DNA of 64,000 nucleotides from Asterella californica. Its lineage: Eukaryota > Streptophyta > Marchantiopsida > Marchantiales > Aytoniaceae. The notes below the pieces were generated by a model that made no database searches, had not been told where the DNA came from, and saw only the letters and a program-made list of their open reading frames with translations. The stretch covers positions 17,221,001 through 17,285,000 of the forward strand of contig JAYKYS010000008.1 of assembly GCA_036924285.1 (NCBI GenBank), written 5' to 3'. The position numbers and the translations under genes are program-made. This document shows positions 47,701 to 60,555 of the stretch, in pieces. Within the stretch, counting starts at the first letter, position 1. Each line of letters opens with the position of its first letter.

Positions 47701-50700
47701 CTCTGCAACAGTCGATTGCTTCTTTCGTTGATTACAGTCGGTTCGTTCTCAAAAGTTCTATCTCCACGCAAGGTTAACGCAACAGCTTCGGATTCCAGTC
47801 TTGCTCTGCACGGAAGAAAACAATGGTCGTAGTTTGGTAAGTGTCCAAAGCAGATAGCAATCGTCGCTGTGCGGCTAAAGAATGGTACTGATGAGGGAAG
47901 AGGAATGGTACGTGACACGATCTTGGTTGTTTTGCTGTTGGATGCTGAACGCTTCAAGATGATGCCGGATACGGTAAGGTCTAAAGCTGCATGTAGATTG
48001 TGAGATTTCGCGTCGGCGCGCGGCTCTGTCTGGTTCTAGACTTGATGCTGATCGTCCTTTCAAATTTATCGCTTCTAATTCCACTGCCGTTTAATATTGG
48101 GGTGCGGCACAAAATTGCGACCACACCAAAAGTGGCTCTGAAAACTGCAACCGCGGCTGCCGGAGCCAAGCCGCATTTAGGAAAACTGGTCGCAAAGTCA
48201 CGATACGAACGCAGCGGGAATGAAATTTGAACAAGAAGATATATTTGAAGGGAATTGCAAGACTAACTCTCATTGGATACAGACTACGGTCGTCTGAATG
48301 GGGATTTTCAGGACACTAGACAGCATATATTCTCCGTGTCAGAATTCGGCTAGGGTAGTAGTTTGTTATTCTTTATTTTCATTTTCTAGGAAGGGCGGGA
48401 GTATATATACACCCATGAAAACTTCATTCGGTTTGGTTTGTCTTTTGCATCAGTTTTTGCAATACGTTATACAGGTGATCTTGTCTAGTCAGCTATGGAT
48501 ATTGCTTATTCAAGCTTATCTGCAAGTTTAGTTTATTATTTAACTTTTTGATGAGAAAGGTTAGGTGATAAATCAATGTATTTATTAAAATAAATTTTTT
48601 TTTCAATAAGCTCTCTTTGGAAGTTCATCGTCCTGCACTCCACTTGTAAATTTTTTATTGAGTTTATCGTTATTCTTAGAACATTAATATTAATTATTAG
48701 TTTTTATTTTTATTAGAACTTGGTATAGAATTTCTATTTAACACTTCTAACATTCTTGATAACATAAAGAAAAAAATTCCCGAAATTGATAGAGAATGTT
48801 TATATAATCAGCTATGGATGTTGGTAAAAAGAGCTCCACAAACGTGGAGCGAATTAGTTTGCTAATTTTAATCATGGATTGCGTTTGGAGAGGTACCGTC
48901 TAAATACAAAGGATTAGAATGAATATCTAGACGTTAGTGTTTTATGGTATAGTATTTACTCACGATAGATTAGTATCCAACCAGCTCATACCCGGTTGAT
49001 AGCACAATAAAATTAGTAGTTTTATTTTGGTTCTTTATTTATAAACTTACTTGTTTTATACTTTTATAAATAATGGTATTTATCGTCAGTTGAAGTCTAA
49101 CTTCTTTCAAGAATTCGTCAATGTAAAACTTTCATTAGATTCATCCTCCAGAGAACTGCGGTTCTCGCGGAATCTCGCCGGAAGCTGACCTTGAGATGCA
49201 TCTTCATTGGCCGTGACTGGACTTTACACACCTGATATCCGCCAATTGAAGGTCTTTGGGGTACGGAAGGTCATAGGAGAATCACGTGCAGGGCATTCGG
49301 GTTTGCTGAAGTGAGCCGTCTTTATCACAGATTCATCTTGTTGTACGTGGTTAACATGATACTTTCCTTTGAACTGGAGAAACTGAATCACGTGGCAGGA
49401 TGGTGGTTTTAAGCTTTACGTTTCCGGCTGATATCATCGTCGAAATAATTTTATGATTTCCTATTTTCATTTTGTCTTTCTAATTCTGAAACGAACTACA
49501 TCTTGGTTGATATTAGAACTCAGTTGCAGAATAGACATAACCACGTCAATTGCAACTGCGTTTTCCTCCTCTACCGATCATGGTGTCTGGTAGGGACTCC
49601 ACTTCAGAAGAGTTCTCATCCAGAAAGATTTTTCTATAAACTATTCTGGTTGAGGATAAAATTCTGAATTAATGCGAGAAGGTCCTGGATATTATAAAGT
49701 GAAAATACAGCTGGAATACTAATCATTTTCTAACGTTTATTGTTGTCATGTTGTAAATGATTTTGTAGTGTGAAAAGATAATGTACGATGACGTGGAATA
49801 AACTAGCATTTTGCTTGGTAAACTGCATCTCCGCTTAACCACATGCCTAGATTACATTAGGAACAGTTTTCCAAGCAAGGTGGTAGCTTGCTGCATCTCC
49901 CCGCAAGTTAACTTTTCACATTATAGAATCATCCATAACATGACACACCGATAACTTTACTCGACCTAACGAGCGATTGACAAGACAAAGACACCCTCGA
50001 ACCAAAAAGAATATTCACAAAAAGAAAATAAACAAGTTCAACACCTGGAGAAATCATGTGTTTCCCTACTCGGCTCCATTAATTCTTCAGAATTCCTCTG
50101 ACGTGATCAAATCTATCATAATATCACTTGGTTACTGAATTTGAATGATAATACAAACACTCAAGTGGATGACGGCCAAGCACCTTATAGAATTTAGTGT
50201 GTATATTTAATTAATGCTTTCGCATAAAGTGTGTATCACACTAATTCTAATGTGATTTCAATATTTCTAATTTTAAGCTATTCAAGTGTAAACTATAAAA
50301 CGTAATCATAACATTTATGCAAAACTACGAGACAATAACAATAGATTTCTGAGACGTTCTTCAGAGTGTCAAACTAATCACAGTAATTTCTATTTAAACT
50401 TCTGAAGCAAATGTTAACCTTCTTTGAATATTATAAGGTAGTGAATTCCATTTCTAAGAGAACTGACGCAAGAATTCAACTAGGAGATTAAACACGGATT
50501 GAAACGGGAGAATGGAAGTCTTGTTAACAACAGCAAATATGATGTTATATTTGATAGTTTTAAACATTTTCGTCTCACATTAGTGTAATCAAAACTAATG
50601 TATATGATATTAATTACGCTCTACGTGCCAAATGACTATCACTCGCACTAATACTGTGAGGTGCTCCAAATCTACCTTTCCAATTAATGTGAGTGACACT

Positions 50701-52066
50701 AAATACGGAAGAGTGTAGTTACTAAGTTGCTCCGAGCTATCAACAGAAGAAGAAAAACCATCAACTTCAATATAACTCCTCCAGAGGTGTGTTATTGCGG
50801 AAGGATAATCTCGTTGCATATGGAGGGAGAAGGTCCATTTGTGGTAAAGGGACAGCAAAGGTCTTACCTGAACTGCTTTGTTCCAACTGTGGCATAATCC
50901 GGATCAACATGGTTCTGAAGTGCAAGAGAGAGAAACACGAGAATAAGAGAAGGCGGACTGGAAAGGACATAAACCTGTTATCGCGAGGCATCAGGAGAGG
51001 CTAATAACAATACAAGTCTGTATAAAAGAACTCTGTCAAAGTTATAACCTAGACAGAATTATTGCTGTGTCTGTCACAAAGCTTATTGCAAGTTTAAGGC
51101 AATAAGTTTGACGACCCCTCAATTCCGTAAAACAGTACTTTGTATTTCAGTATCTAAAATGAGGGTTTATGAACTAAGTGTCCCTGGCGGAGAGAAGTCA
51201 AGAGTTTAAAATCTCGGTTGTCAGCCATGGACGATGGCACCCGGTCAGGATGCGTGTTTAGAACTTTAGGTCACTTTCAACCAGGGTTCCGTCCCACTTA
51301 CGTAGGAGTGTACTGTATTCTGCACGAGTCCGCAACGTCTCACAGATAAGATCAACCTGCACCACTTTCGTGTCCTCTGAGAATACTCCGACCGCCTCTT
51401 TCACCATGATGAAGAAATTTCCAAGTCCAGGAGTGGCTTAGTTACACGTTTCTGAACAGATCTACCAAATTAAGGTGTGGGAGATTTGCCATTTCACACA
51501 CAACTCTGGTGACGCGAACCGATGATACAAACTGCGTGACCTGAACGACAATAGCGAATACTCCAACCTGCCGGACGTAGCCATTCGACTAGGTCCATGG
51601 AGAGATGGAACTGCAACACGCGAGAGCTAATCTACAGCACGTCGTCTCCTCGCCACGGCAGGCATCTAGGAAGAAACGGTTCGTTAATGCTGTTCTGAAC
51701 CTGTTGCCTGATACAATTTCACTGCAAAATAACCAGCAAGAATGAAATGTGGAGCGTCTGCACAAATCCGATGAATAGCCCGGAGCTCCTAAACTTCGAA
51801 CGAACCTTTCTTTTTCCGGGTATATATGTATATATTTCAAGGTGAAGAAAAACCGATGTAAAACACAACTTCGGACATGCAGTGACCCCTCCATAACGAG
51901 TGGTACTAATAAATGAAATTCACAGCAGCTTAATGTGAATGCTAGCTGTGACTAGTTAGTCATTAGTTGACCTAGGTCTCTAAATGTGCAATTAGTGATT
52001 TTCTCCAACTGCTATTCCTTCCCTCACAATTGCAGAACAAATGGATTGCGAATCGCCAGCAGGAAC
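47701..52066. other. Intergenic region
   Basis: 47700-48290 has overlapping short frames on both strands without family matches. 48380-48600 contains a degenerate stem-loop A of the dispersed repeat (TTTATTATTTAAC against GGTTAGGTGATAAA, about 48530-48566). 48600-50600 is AT-rich with no feature seen. 50600-52066 shows only short frames; its end includes the probable 3' UTR of the NECAP-like gene. Confidence 0.35.
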
Positions 52067-53666
52067 CTAAAACGCTGCCCAGCTAGAACTCGGACTCCCA
52101 GAACTAGCTCGTGTTGATGATGGTAAATTCGCCTGCTCCTTCAGCAAAATCATATCAGCAGCTGAATTTCCCAAATGAAGAGAAAAAAGAACAATACACT
52201 GTGTATGTATAAACAAAGTACGAACGAAGGAAGAAAGAGGACAACAAAAATGTTGAGTCTTACTATTTCTGAACACTTTAAATCGACTGCCTCATACTAC
52301 AATGAATAGCTAAGTATGGATATTAAATTTCAGTTCTGCGCAGATCGAGGACTAGTGCCAACTGACTGCTTTGCTTAACAATGCAGTGGGAGTGGATCGA
52401 AGCGAACTGTCCAATTGTTCAGAATGGAGATGACGGGCTGACCTTGAGGGAAGACACATCTGACAAAGAATCACCGCCAGCCAATGGTCGATCTGGTTTC
52501 TTGTCTTGTGCATGAGATTTCGATGCCGTAGTCGTTACATAAGCTTGATGTGGACTTCTTATTGGTCTGGTATCATTTGGTGGAGGAGGAAGAGGAGATC
52601 GAATTCTTCCACCACCCGGCGGAGGTGCTAGAGCACCTTTCATCGCCTTTGGAACCGTGGTTTGTTGTCCTGAGCTCGACAGCATCCCTGATCCTGAAGC
52701 AGGCTGCTTCATAGTTTTGACATTTATCCGTATGGTCTCTCCTTCCTTCAAGACAGAAATTCCGAAAGATCAGTTCCACTAGCACGACCCTCACATATAC
52801 TACTAAAGCTTAAACATCTTAGTGAACAGTTGGTCACCAGTAAGATTCTTCCATTACTGGCAAGACTTCTTCAGGTATTGTGAGCTTGTCTTCATCTCTC
52901 GAGGAAGTAACGAGTTTCCCGGAATGGTTCACATTATCTACAAAGCATGACGGTCAAATCTACTTAAAGATCAGAGTCCATATTTCAACGTTTCTAAGAA
53001 ATTACTGTCCCTGTGAAAAAGACTCCAAACACAGAAACTAACTTACATTCACCATTTGGACTGAACCTTACACCAGATTCAAAGGTGAAAATTTCCATGT
53101 GGAAACTCGTTTTCGCAACTCCACCTCATATTCTTGGTTGGAGAGGAAGGAAGGCCAATCTTCAAAATGGTGAGGGTGTATACCTTCAGTCGTAGATCTA
53201 GGGCTGGAGCTGAGGGGTCTCGATTGTCACTGTAGAGAGATCCTTCGTCCTTCTCTAGCTCCCTTTTGGCATACTTCTCATGATCTGACAAAGCAACGTT
53301 GAAATCGAAAGCTTCGTTTCTTTCCGCAAATCCAAGACCGATGAAAGCATGTTTCCCTCTTCCATCATCAATTCTGAGAACAAAGTAACGGGAGGAATCT
53401 GTTACATTCTCAACAGTGGCGTCCCGTTTCCCAGGAAGAACAGGGCAGGCCGCAAATAGCTCTCCCGTATTTGAATCCTCCAGTCTAACCTCACATTTGT
53501 CCTTTAGAGATAAGACCTTCAATCTGCCAGTCCATATTTTATCTGATTGCAGCCATTCTCCACATTTGTATCCCCCGCTCGAGCTTCTAGGCGGGATCTT
53601 GTATACAGACACTTCTCTTACTATGAGAAGTGTGTGCTCAAAAGAATCATCATCCTCGTATGACAT
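52067..53666 (-). CDS. NECAP-like protein (PHear domain, clathrin-coat accessory)
   Basis: Three coding exons on the minus strand: 53666-53184 (161 codons), 52745-52443 (101) and 52132-52067 (21 plus stop), all phase-0 GT-AG junctions; 283 residues. NECAPs bind AP-2 and accessory proteins through a PH-like PHear domain and help clathrin-mediated endocytosis. Exon 1 holds the whole PHear domain: SFEHTLLIVREVSVYKIPPR, SGGYKCGEWLQSDKIW, RYFVLRIDDGRGKHAFIGLG and FAERNEAFDFNVALSDHEKY. Exon 2 begins with the conserved EGETIRINV and continues as a proline-rich, disordered linker (RSPLPPPPND). The protein ends SSSWAAF, the WxxF motif that in NECAPs binds the adaptin ear. An in-frame ATG 13 codons upstream (53705) is possible, but MSYEDDDSFEH matches the family start better. 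The last acceptor could lie two codons earlier. Confidence 0.92.
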
Positions 53667-54777
53667 CCCGAATGAAACGGCAAGAGTATCCAACAGAGAC
53701 TTCAAAGCTCCAGCTGAGGAAATGATGACTCACTGAAACAGGCCAAAGATTCGAGTTAGAGAAATAAATCACAGGTATGCGGAAGGCAAAATGTTAATGC
53801 GGAGCTACCCTATGGAGGAACGGAGTCGGGAGTGACGTAAGCGTCGTTGGTGATCGTAGACGAAGCAAGAGCGAAGTACTAGAGACAACCATCTTGGATG
53901 CAATTTAGTAGCAGGTTAAACATTTGCAACCATTATATTCGAGTGTGTCGTACTAGAAGGACATCCTCTGCACCAAGAGATCCACAAACCCCACCCAACT
54001 GCGATTAAATATTCCAAAGTCACTAACAAGCCCATCATATCCCAGGCAAATGTACCTTCCGGTAGTAAAGTTTCCTGTAAGAAAAACTAGGGGAATGTCC
54101 TTAGTGATCGCAGATCTGGTACCCACGAGAACTCTCAAAACCGAATCCAAGCTGTTGACTGAACGCACCTGACTAGCTCGCCAATGCGCCAACCTTGCAG
54201 CCACCTTCTTATGCGTTGGCAGAGAAGCGCCTTACGTTCCAGACCCGAACAACGTCGATCTACTACTGAGCCATACGAACCTTCAGGCCTCCCGGCGAAC
54301 TCCTCACTACTTGCTCGGTGCTACCGCGTAGAAATCCTGCTTTCCACTGCCATACCCTCCTTTCATGCACCACCTCCTCACAGTCCTGCAATCTCCTCCA
54401 TCACCGCGAAACCCGATCTTTCACTTCGGTTCCATACTGATCGCTTAATCAGCCTCCTCCGCGCTCGTCCGCGCTTCTCCTCCTGCTGAAGGAGGAAGGA
54501 GGAAGAGTCTGCTCCCGCCTGTCAATCTCCCTTTTCCTCCCCTCCTGAACAGCAAAATTCCACTCCCACTGAAATGTGACACGTTCCCTTCTTGGCTGAA
54601 CGAAGCAAATTCTGCAGATCTGGCAAGATGCGCTTTTGCAGCACAGGCACACTTTTGCACACAGTCTCGCTAGTCGCTCATCTCGCAGTTCCAAGATCAC
54701 GACCTCCTCCTGTGCAGTGCAAGCCAACAGCAGATTAATAATGCAGGGGGGCAGTGTGCGAGTGGATTTGATGGTGT

Positions 54778-54818
54778 TTCCTCTCTCCTCTCGGTCTCTC
54801 TCTATGTCTGTCTGTCTT
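54778..54818 (-). promoter_or_regulatory. CT-rich tract (GA-rich on the minus strand)
   Basis: Almost pure C/T with CTCTCTCCTCTC, TCTCTCTC and TCTGTCTGTC runs, about 1.1 kb upstream of the NECAP-like start. Pyrimidine/GA patches of this kind are common in plant core promoters and 5' leaders, so a role in NECAP transcription is plausible but only inferred from position. Confidence 0.3.
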
Positions 54819-56446
54819 GAGGAGCGTCGGGCGAGGGACGACGGCTTACTGTAAGCTGCTCCAAGTTTAGACTCTAGAGCTCTGTCCCTCAGGTCTGACT
54901 CGGGTTTGGACTCTACAGTACGACGTTGGTCTGACCTGACCGACTTTCGCCTTCTACTGGCTGGGACGCCCTCCCGACTCGCGACCTGAAACTCGATTGT
55001 TAGTGCGTGCCTTGTGCTGCGACGGGCCGGAAGGGAAGGAGGGAATATTATTCAGTTTATTTGGGTTATATTTCGATATTTTATGTACTTTTCCCTTCTT
55101 TTCCTCTTTCCTGCTCGTCTTTAATTACGTGGGTGGTCGTGGGTACGAATTTTCTTGATTCTTATCCATGTGTAATTATTTGGATTGTGTCTGACTTACA
55201 TTTCGGATTCTCAGAATTGACCGCATCAACAGTACTCAAGGTCAAAATACATTCTGTCATTCGTTTAATAGTTTGTGAAGTTGGTGGGAGTTTACTTACT
55301 CTTCCTCTGTAACATTCAGAAATTTACTTTATTGCACCCTTAATATGTTTGTTGGACTTTACTGTATCTTTCTCAAGATGTTTTTACTAATGTATTTTTA
55401 TATAATAATAACACATTCAGTGAGTTAAAATGCCATGTCATTTGAATGTAAGACATTTATATCAATAATCGGTCACGTAGTTGTAACGAAAGTTCAGTTT
55501 ATGTATGTGCAACAGATTATCAACCTGAACGATCTCTTATTTATTTTGTGTAGTGTTTTCATATGACGATGAACCTGCTGTTTCTAATCAAATAAGATAA
55601 TCTTAAAAGTAAATGTGCGCAAGTCTGAAAATAGTATTAGGGGTGCGATCAAGTAAATTGCTGTTCTCATTGGGCTTATATACATAAGTTAATCAACAAA
55701 GAATAAGATATTATGATAAGGCGAAATTTTAACTAAATGCCTCTTGACGCGAATCTTCTTTCCTTTAAGGTTTTTCTCGGACCCCTGGGTCAACCATATG
55801 GGACTCCATACCGTCGATTCGGGAATACATAACATTATTCTTCACACCCATCCACTCACTTTCAGAAATACTTTTCTCCCTTTTCGCCTCGGACAACGAG
55901 GATGATGACATGAATCACTATGAGAATAAGTGAAATAGCAAAAAGCACGGAAGGTAGAGGAGAAGGAACCCCAGAGAAGAACCGCATATACTTGCCAAAG
56001 TTACCATTATTCGTAAATTTTAGCAAAACATTACCCCATGTTAACACATTATGACCAATCATAACACAATAACCTTAATAAACAAAATTTTAACTTCTGT
56101 AAAGAGACCCTAAGCTTTATATTCAGTCGTTCAACTTTTGCACTTAGGAGACATACAAGTCAGTGGTCAAATCAACATCATAGAATTCCTTTGAGACCAC
56201 TTTTGATACAATCAGATATCAATTAAGGGTTATTGGAATCGATGTAAGTAACTACTTCAAGTAAACACAGTTCAAGATTAACTATCGTTACTGTTACAGT
56301 TATGGTATATTCAGGGCTTGCATCATCCTTGGCCGAAACTTATAATCAAGGTTCAGCACCAGTTCTTAATTAATTTTAACCCTTAAAGTTTCGTTAAAAT
56401 CTTTAGGTTTATTGATGAATATTTTTCCGTAAATACAGTGCAGCTG

Positions 56447-56515
56447 GTCGTTTTCCGACATGCTGGTCTTACGGTTTTCGTAAGACAAGGGCTGGGTTTA
56501 CGGTTCTCGTAACCC
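56447..56515. repeat. Cluster of three small stem-loops
   Basis: GTCG/CGAC (56447-56459), GTCTTACG/CGTAAGAC (56466-56486, perfect, 5-nt loop) and GGGTTTACG/CGTAACCC (56494-56515, one bulge) follow each other at short spacing. The second and third share the apex ACGGTTYTCGT. No coding frame. Confidence 0.7.
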
Positions 56516-56547
56516 CCAACATCTCACTCCCAAACTACCTTCACGGC

Positions 56548-56685
56548 GCGGAAGGCTCCATGACCGGTCCTTTCCTCGGCAATGTGGTTTCTCCTCATCT
56601 CACGCCGCGGAGCGTCCCCTCGGCTACCGCCTGGCGAGAGACACGTCCTTATTCCCGGGAAGGGACTCTCCCCAGAGCCTTCCGC
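56548..56685. repeat. GC-rich segment closed by an 11-bp inverted repeat
   Basis: GCGGAAGGCTC (56548-56558) and GAGCCTTCCGC (56675-56685) bracket 116 bp that is far richer in G+C than its surroundings. It follows directly on the three-stem-loop cluster. Confidence 0.6.
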
Positions 56686-56811
56686 TATACTTTAACCGTG
56701 GAAGCACTAAATTTTCATAACTGCATCAGTACAGTGCGATGCTTACACCTTTCTTGGTGGCACTGCTGGAGTTTTTATTTAGTTCGGAAGCAGGGAATAA
56801 TGCAAAGAAAG

Positions 56812-56861
56812 TTAATTTATCTCCTAACCTTTCCTCTTGGAAGGGTTAGGCTATAAATTAA
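56812..56861. repeat. Two-stem-loop family, stem-loop A only
   Basis: Arms 56812-56834 and 56839-56861 with core CCTAACCTTTCC / GGAAGGGTTAGG around a 4-nt loop, flanked by TTAATTTAT and ATAAATTAA as in the copies at 41845 and 37646. The preceding 60 bp hold only a decayed partner stem. Confidence 0.55.
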
Positions 56862-57986
56862 AAGCTGTAAAACTGAATATCTAGGTAGTCGGGTATTCTT
56901 CTGCTTTAGTATCGAACAAAGGTTCAGCCTCAGCGTCTCACTTATGGGTTTTCAGAGTACAGTGACACTTGTTATCATTTCATATAAAATCTAAATTTAG
57001 TCAAGTAAATTTAACCTGCTTTGACTCTCTCTTCATGTGTTCTCTCCGAACTCAGAAATACGATCGATGTTTTCTTTGCTATACTTTACGTGCAGGTACT
57101 ATTGATGGTTTTTTTTAATATATATTATAATCAGTTTCCAACCAATCCAGTGTGAAAATATTCTACTTTATTTAGATATTTATCATTTTCCCTCTTTTTG
57201 CCGGAAGTGCAACTTCTATGCATATTTTTCAACCAAACTGATTCATGATTGTATACTTTACCATCACCGCTATGTTCCAGTCATCTGGCAGTACAGTGTA
57301 TGCGCGATAAGTGCGCTGTCGTAAAAGTTTTGGATCTGCCAGAGTTTTCTTTTCCCTGCTTTTCAGTGCCCCAACCGGATGTTGCAAACAAGTCACCGGT
57401 TACTGTTTCATCGATTTCCTAAACAAAGTGACAAAATAAACTTGTCAGGTAATTTATGAACCGGTAGCCTGCCACCTCGTTTTGCAATTTCAGAAAGTGA
57501 TGTTGAAATACTTCCGGTTGATGTTCGAAATAGTTATCCCCGAGCATTGGATAGATCAAGATTCGATTGACATTTCTCCGGTAGTCTCACGTTGATGGAG
57601 GAGGTCAAAGTTATGCATTCAAGACCTTATGGAGGACAAACTCCTAGTTCAAACAGCACACGACAAATATGATGTCACGACTATAACACCTGTAATGATG
57701 AAACGCCTCTATCTGTAACATAAACAATATATATGTAAAACTTCGAGAACCCATCATGTTAATACACTAAATATATAACATTAGATCATTAGCTACTAAT
57801 GTCTCATACTCGACAACAGAGATGAAGAATTTACAACTTTTTCTTGACAATTTTATCTTCAAAACTATCACTACTAAAGCAGAAAATAATATTTCATTAA
57901 AATATTCCAAAATTACCACCTCCAGTCCAAAATGCATTAGTTTAGTTTTATGTTTACGATGTTTCCAAAACATTACCTGCACGCGG

Positions 57987-58032
57987 GCATTATTTCCCCC
58001 TCCGCCTTCGGATGAAAGAGGGGAAAATATGC
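57987..58032. repeat. Two-stem-loop family, stem-loop B only
   Basis: GCATTATTTCCCCCTC (57987 onward) pairs with GAGGGGAAAATATGC (ending 58032) with CGCCTTCGG at the apex. It resembles stem-loop B at 41896-41949, which ends GAATATGCAG. Confidence 0.45.
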
Positions 58033-58721
58033 AGCAGCCTCACTTTAAAACAGATCTAAAAGTACAAATTTAATTCATTTATCTGTATTGGTTTTACCCT
58101 AGGTGATCCTTTCAAAGTTACCTTCTCTATGAATTTTCAATGGGTTTTTACTGTTTCCATGACGACAATGGACCAATTTAGTGAGCGCTTCCGACCTTTT
58201 CCGTCATCAAAGCTAAAGGAAACTTAACGCTTTGACGGGAACTCCATAGCATGTCCCCACCATATCAGACAACCATCTCAGACAAGGTATCAATTATAAA
58301 ATACTCACACCTGATAAGCTACTATCCAACTCAATAGACATGGTTCATGTTACATTCCACATATCTAACTCACGGAAACCGAGTAGGAAAGATAAACGTC
58401 ACATGCAAGGGACTACTCGAAACGTTTCTGTTTCTCCATGACTCAAAAATTCGTCACATCTCAACAGGTTGTTGATGTTTGTCCAACTCTAAGTATTCAC
58501 GGTTTATGGTGTTGTTCCCCATCTCTATCGTCCTCTGAAGGTTAAGAGACTTAAATACTTCCTCCCAGTGAGCAGGTCGCGCAGCCTCATTTCAGCTTTG
58601 AAGGTGAACTCACTCTTCTTCTAAGTTCCACCGCAACAACGTGGGCACAGTGCTGATCGTCCACTTCTACTTCTCTCTAGGTCCTAGAAACACCTCACTG
58701 TTCTGTACTGGATCTACTCGT

Positions 58722-60555
58722 TTAATCTACCAACTGTTGTGGAGGCGTGAAGTATAACTGTAAGGATATCCCGCAAATAAAAATTCCAATAAACAGCTGC
58801 ATGAGACAAAAACTGGAAATGTAAGAACACGTGATCTCTCAGAACTCTATGCCCATTCCAGACTTGCCTGTTTGACTATTCCACTGCACACCTCCACAAG
58901 TGCGGGACTCGAGAAACAAACAAACAGGAAAAGACTGAAAGTGAAACAAGAAACCTACGAAACTGTTTCAAAAGCTAGTACTTATCACAAAAATTAGCTC
59001 TGCAAGATGTTGATTTTACCTGAAGAGTTGGTACAAAACTGAACAGATAGATCGACAACACCATCGTCAGAAGCATTGCCATCGACGTGGAATACACCTG
59101 TGGACGACACGATTTCGGTTGAGGACATTATACAACACCGTTGTTCCATACACACATCTTGATGGTCATGGTACTGAACTACAATTTACAAAGTTAGAGA
59201 ACGAAACATTTTTCTATGACATGTTTTGCGTTACACTATGCTTTATACCTCCCAGGAGAATTTGAATTCAACATTACACACTGCCAAGACCACAAATTGA
59301 TTCCAATGACAACAAGAACAAAACGTCACCAAGTTCTCCTGTTATCTGCCCTCTCTAGTCCTACTGTTACCATCCAGATACACTCACCTTGACGATGTTG
59401 TCAGCGAACTTCATGATCCATGACACCAGCAGACCAGTGCACCCCAGATTGACCACTACAAGCAATGTTATAAAACTATATCCGGAGAAAAGACGAGTAA
59501 ACCATACTCCTTTGCTAAACCCTTGGTTGAAATCATCTGCACTAAGTCGTAGGCCATTAAAAAGCACTCCGAACCTGCGCAGACCAGACCTGCTGATTGA
59601 GTTACTGCTCATCTGGATCTCCTCTTGACCAACAGAACGTCCAAATTATTTTTCTTCCCAAGCACTAACATATAGATACGAAAGCATGTGCAGCTCTACA
59701 TTGGGCACAAATCGCTGAAACACATACGCGTAGAGCTGCACGTTTTGCCAGTGTAAAGTGTCATCATTTTTCTTCATCAAATATTCTGTGTAAACACCTG
59801 CAAGAGCAGAGAGACAAGCGGATAGGACGGCCAGAAGGTATCCTTGAATCGGAGCTACAAGAAGTCCTTCACAGCTTGCTGCTCCGCAACCTTTCAACTG
59901 TTGACAAGACAGTGATACGTACGGTTCAGTTGGTTTCTAAAAGTAGTCATGTCACAGTCCAGCAAGAAATCTGATACATCCAGTATAAAGGAACACCGAG
60001 ACCAGGGGATGAGGTGATACACTCTGTAAGATCACAACAATAAGCGAAACGTAACAAGGAACTAATAATCGTACATTATGTCCATAAGATGCCAATATAA
60101 AACTTTACCTGACTGGTGGTGGTTCCTAACGTAAGAAGTACGATTGCGATCCACTGCAATCTCGACAACCTTTTCTTGAGGAAAGCCCTGCTCAGGAAAG
60201 CAACATTATCCATGAAAACGCGAGGTCCCGACCGACACAGGAGAAAATAAATACGGGTGGAACCATGATAGGTTTGACAAACGATTCAATCGTGCTGCAT
60301 AAATCTAGCACTTTGGATGGGAGTGCTTCAGAGAGCTCACCTGAAGAGGATGGCAGTTGTAACAATTTTCAGATTACCCAGTATCTGGTATGTGGAGGTG
60401 TCAACATAAGTGAGAGTTGCAAACTGAATGTTGTTATGAACAACATAGATGATAGAAGGGATCGGAAACAAACGAATACTCTTCCAGTCTTTGGTCATTT
60501 TCAGTGGCCCGCCTCCTTTTGCTTCCCTCCATAGCAGAAAAGCACTGACACCAAG
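58722..60555 (-). CDS. Nucleotide-sugar transporter (CMP-sialic acid/UDP-galactose transporter-like), 5' exon not located
   Basis: Six exons on the minus strand: 60555-60341, 60187-60109, 59897-59728, 59574-59388, 59097-59020, 58796-58722. Junction phases agree; 267 residues plus stop. The protein is a multi-spanning Golgi antiporter of the SLC35A type. Marks: LLWREAKGGG, VVHNNIQFATLTYVDTSTYQ, ILGNLKIVTTAILFR, LKGCGAASCEGLLVAPIQGY, LAGVYTEYLMKKNDDTLHWQ, NLGCTGLLVSWIMKFADNIV, VYSTSMAMLLTMVLSIYLFS and a last helix LFIGIFICGISLQLYF. The match is to the plant CMP-sialic acid transporter-like branch; the true substrate cannot be told. About 45-50 N-terminal residues are missing. A weak candidate near 60650-60720 (SKGYGMQF) does not fit cleanly. 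Either the first exon is diverged, or it lies beyond 61 kb, or it was lost next to the LINE at 61480. Confidence 0.88.

Larger units (their letters stand above)
53667..58721. other. Intergenic region between the NECAP-like and transporter genes
   Basis: 53667-54850 probably contains the 5' UTR and promoter of the NECAP-like gene; frames of 70-100 codons there are antisense or chance. A pyrimidine-rich run lies at 54778-54818. 55000-56400 is AT-rich with nothing recognised. Stem-loop clusters follow at 56447-56515, 56548-56685, 56812-56861 and 57987-58032. 58040-58721 holds the likely 3' UTR of the transporter gene. Confidence 0.4.

Noticed and set aside
53667..53705. Upstream in-frame start of the NECAP-like protein (MKSLLDTLAVSFG)
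   Set aside because: The family starts MSxEDDxxFEH; the extra 13 residues resemble 5' leader, and a splice acceptor-like TTTCAG lies just upstream.
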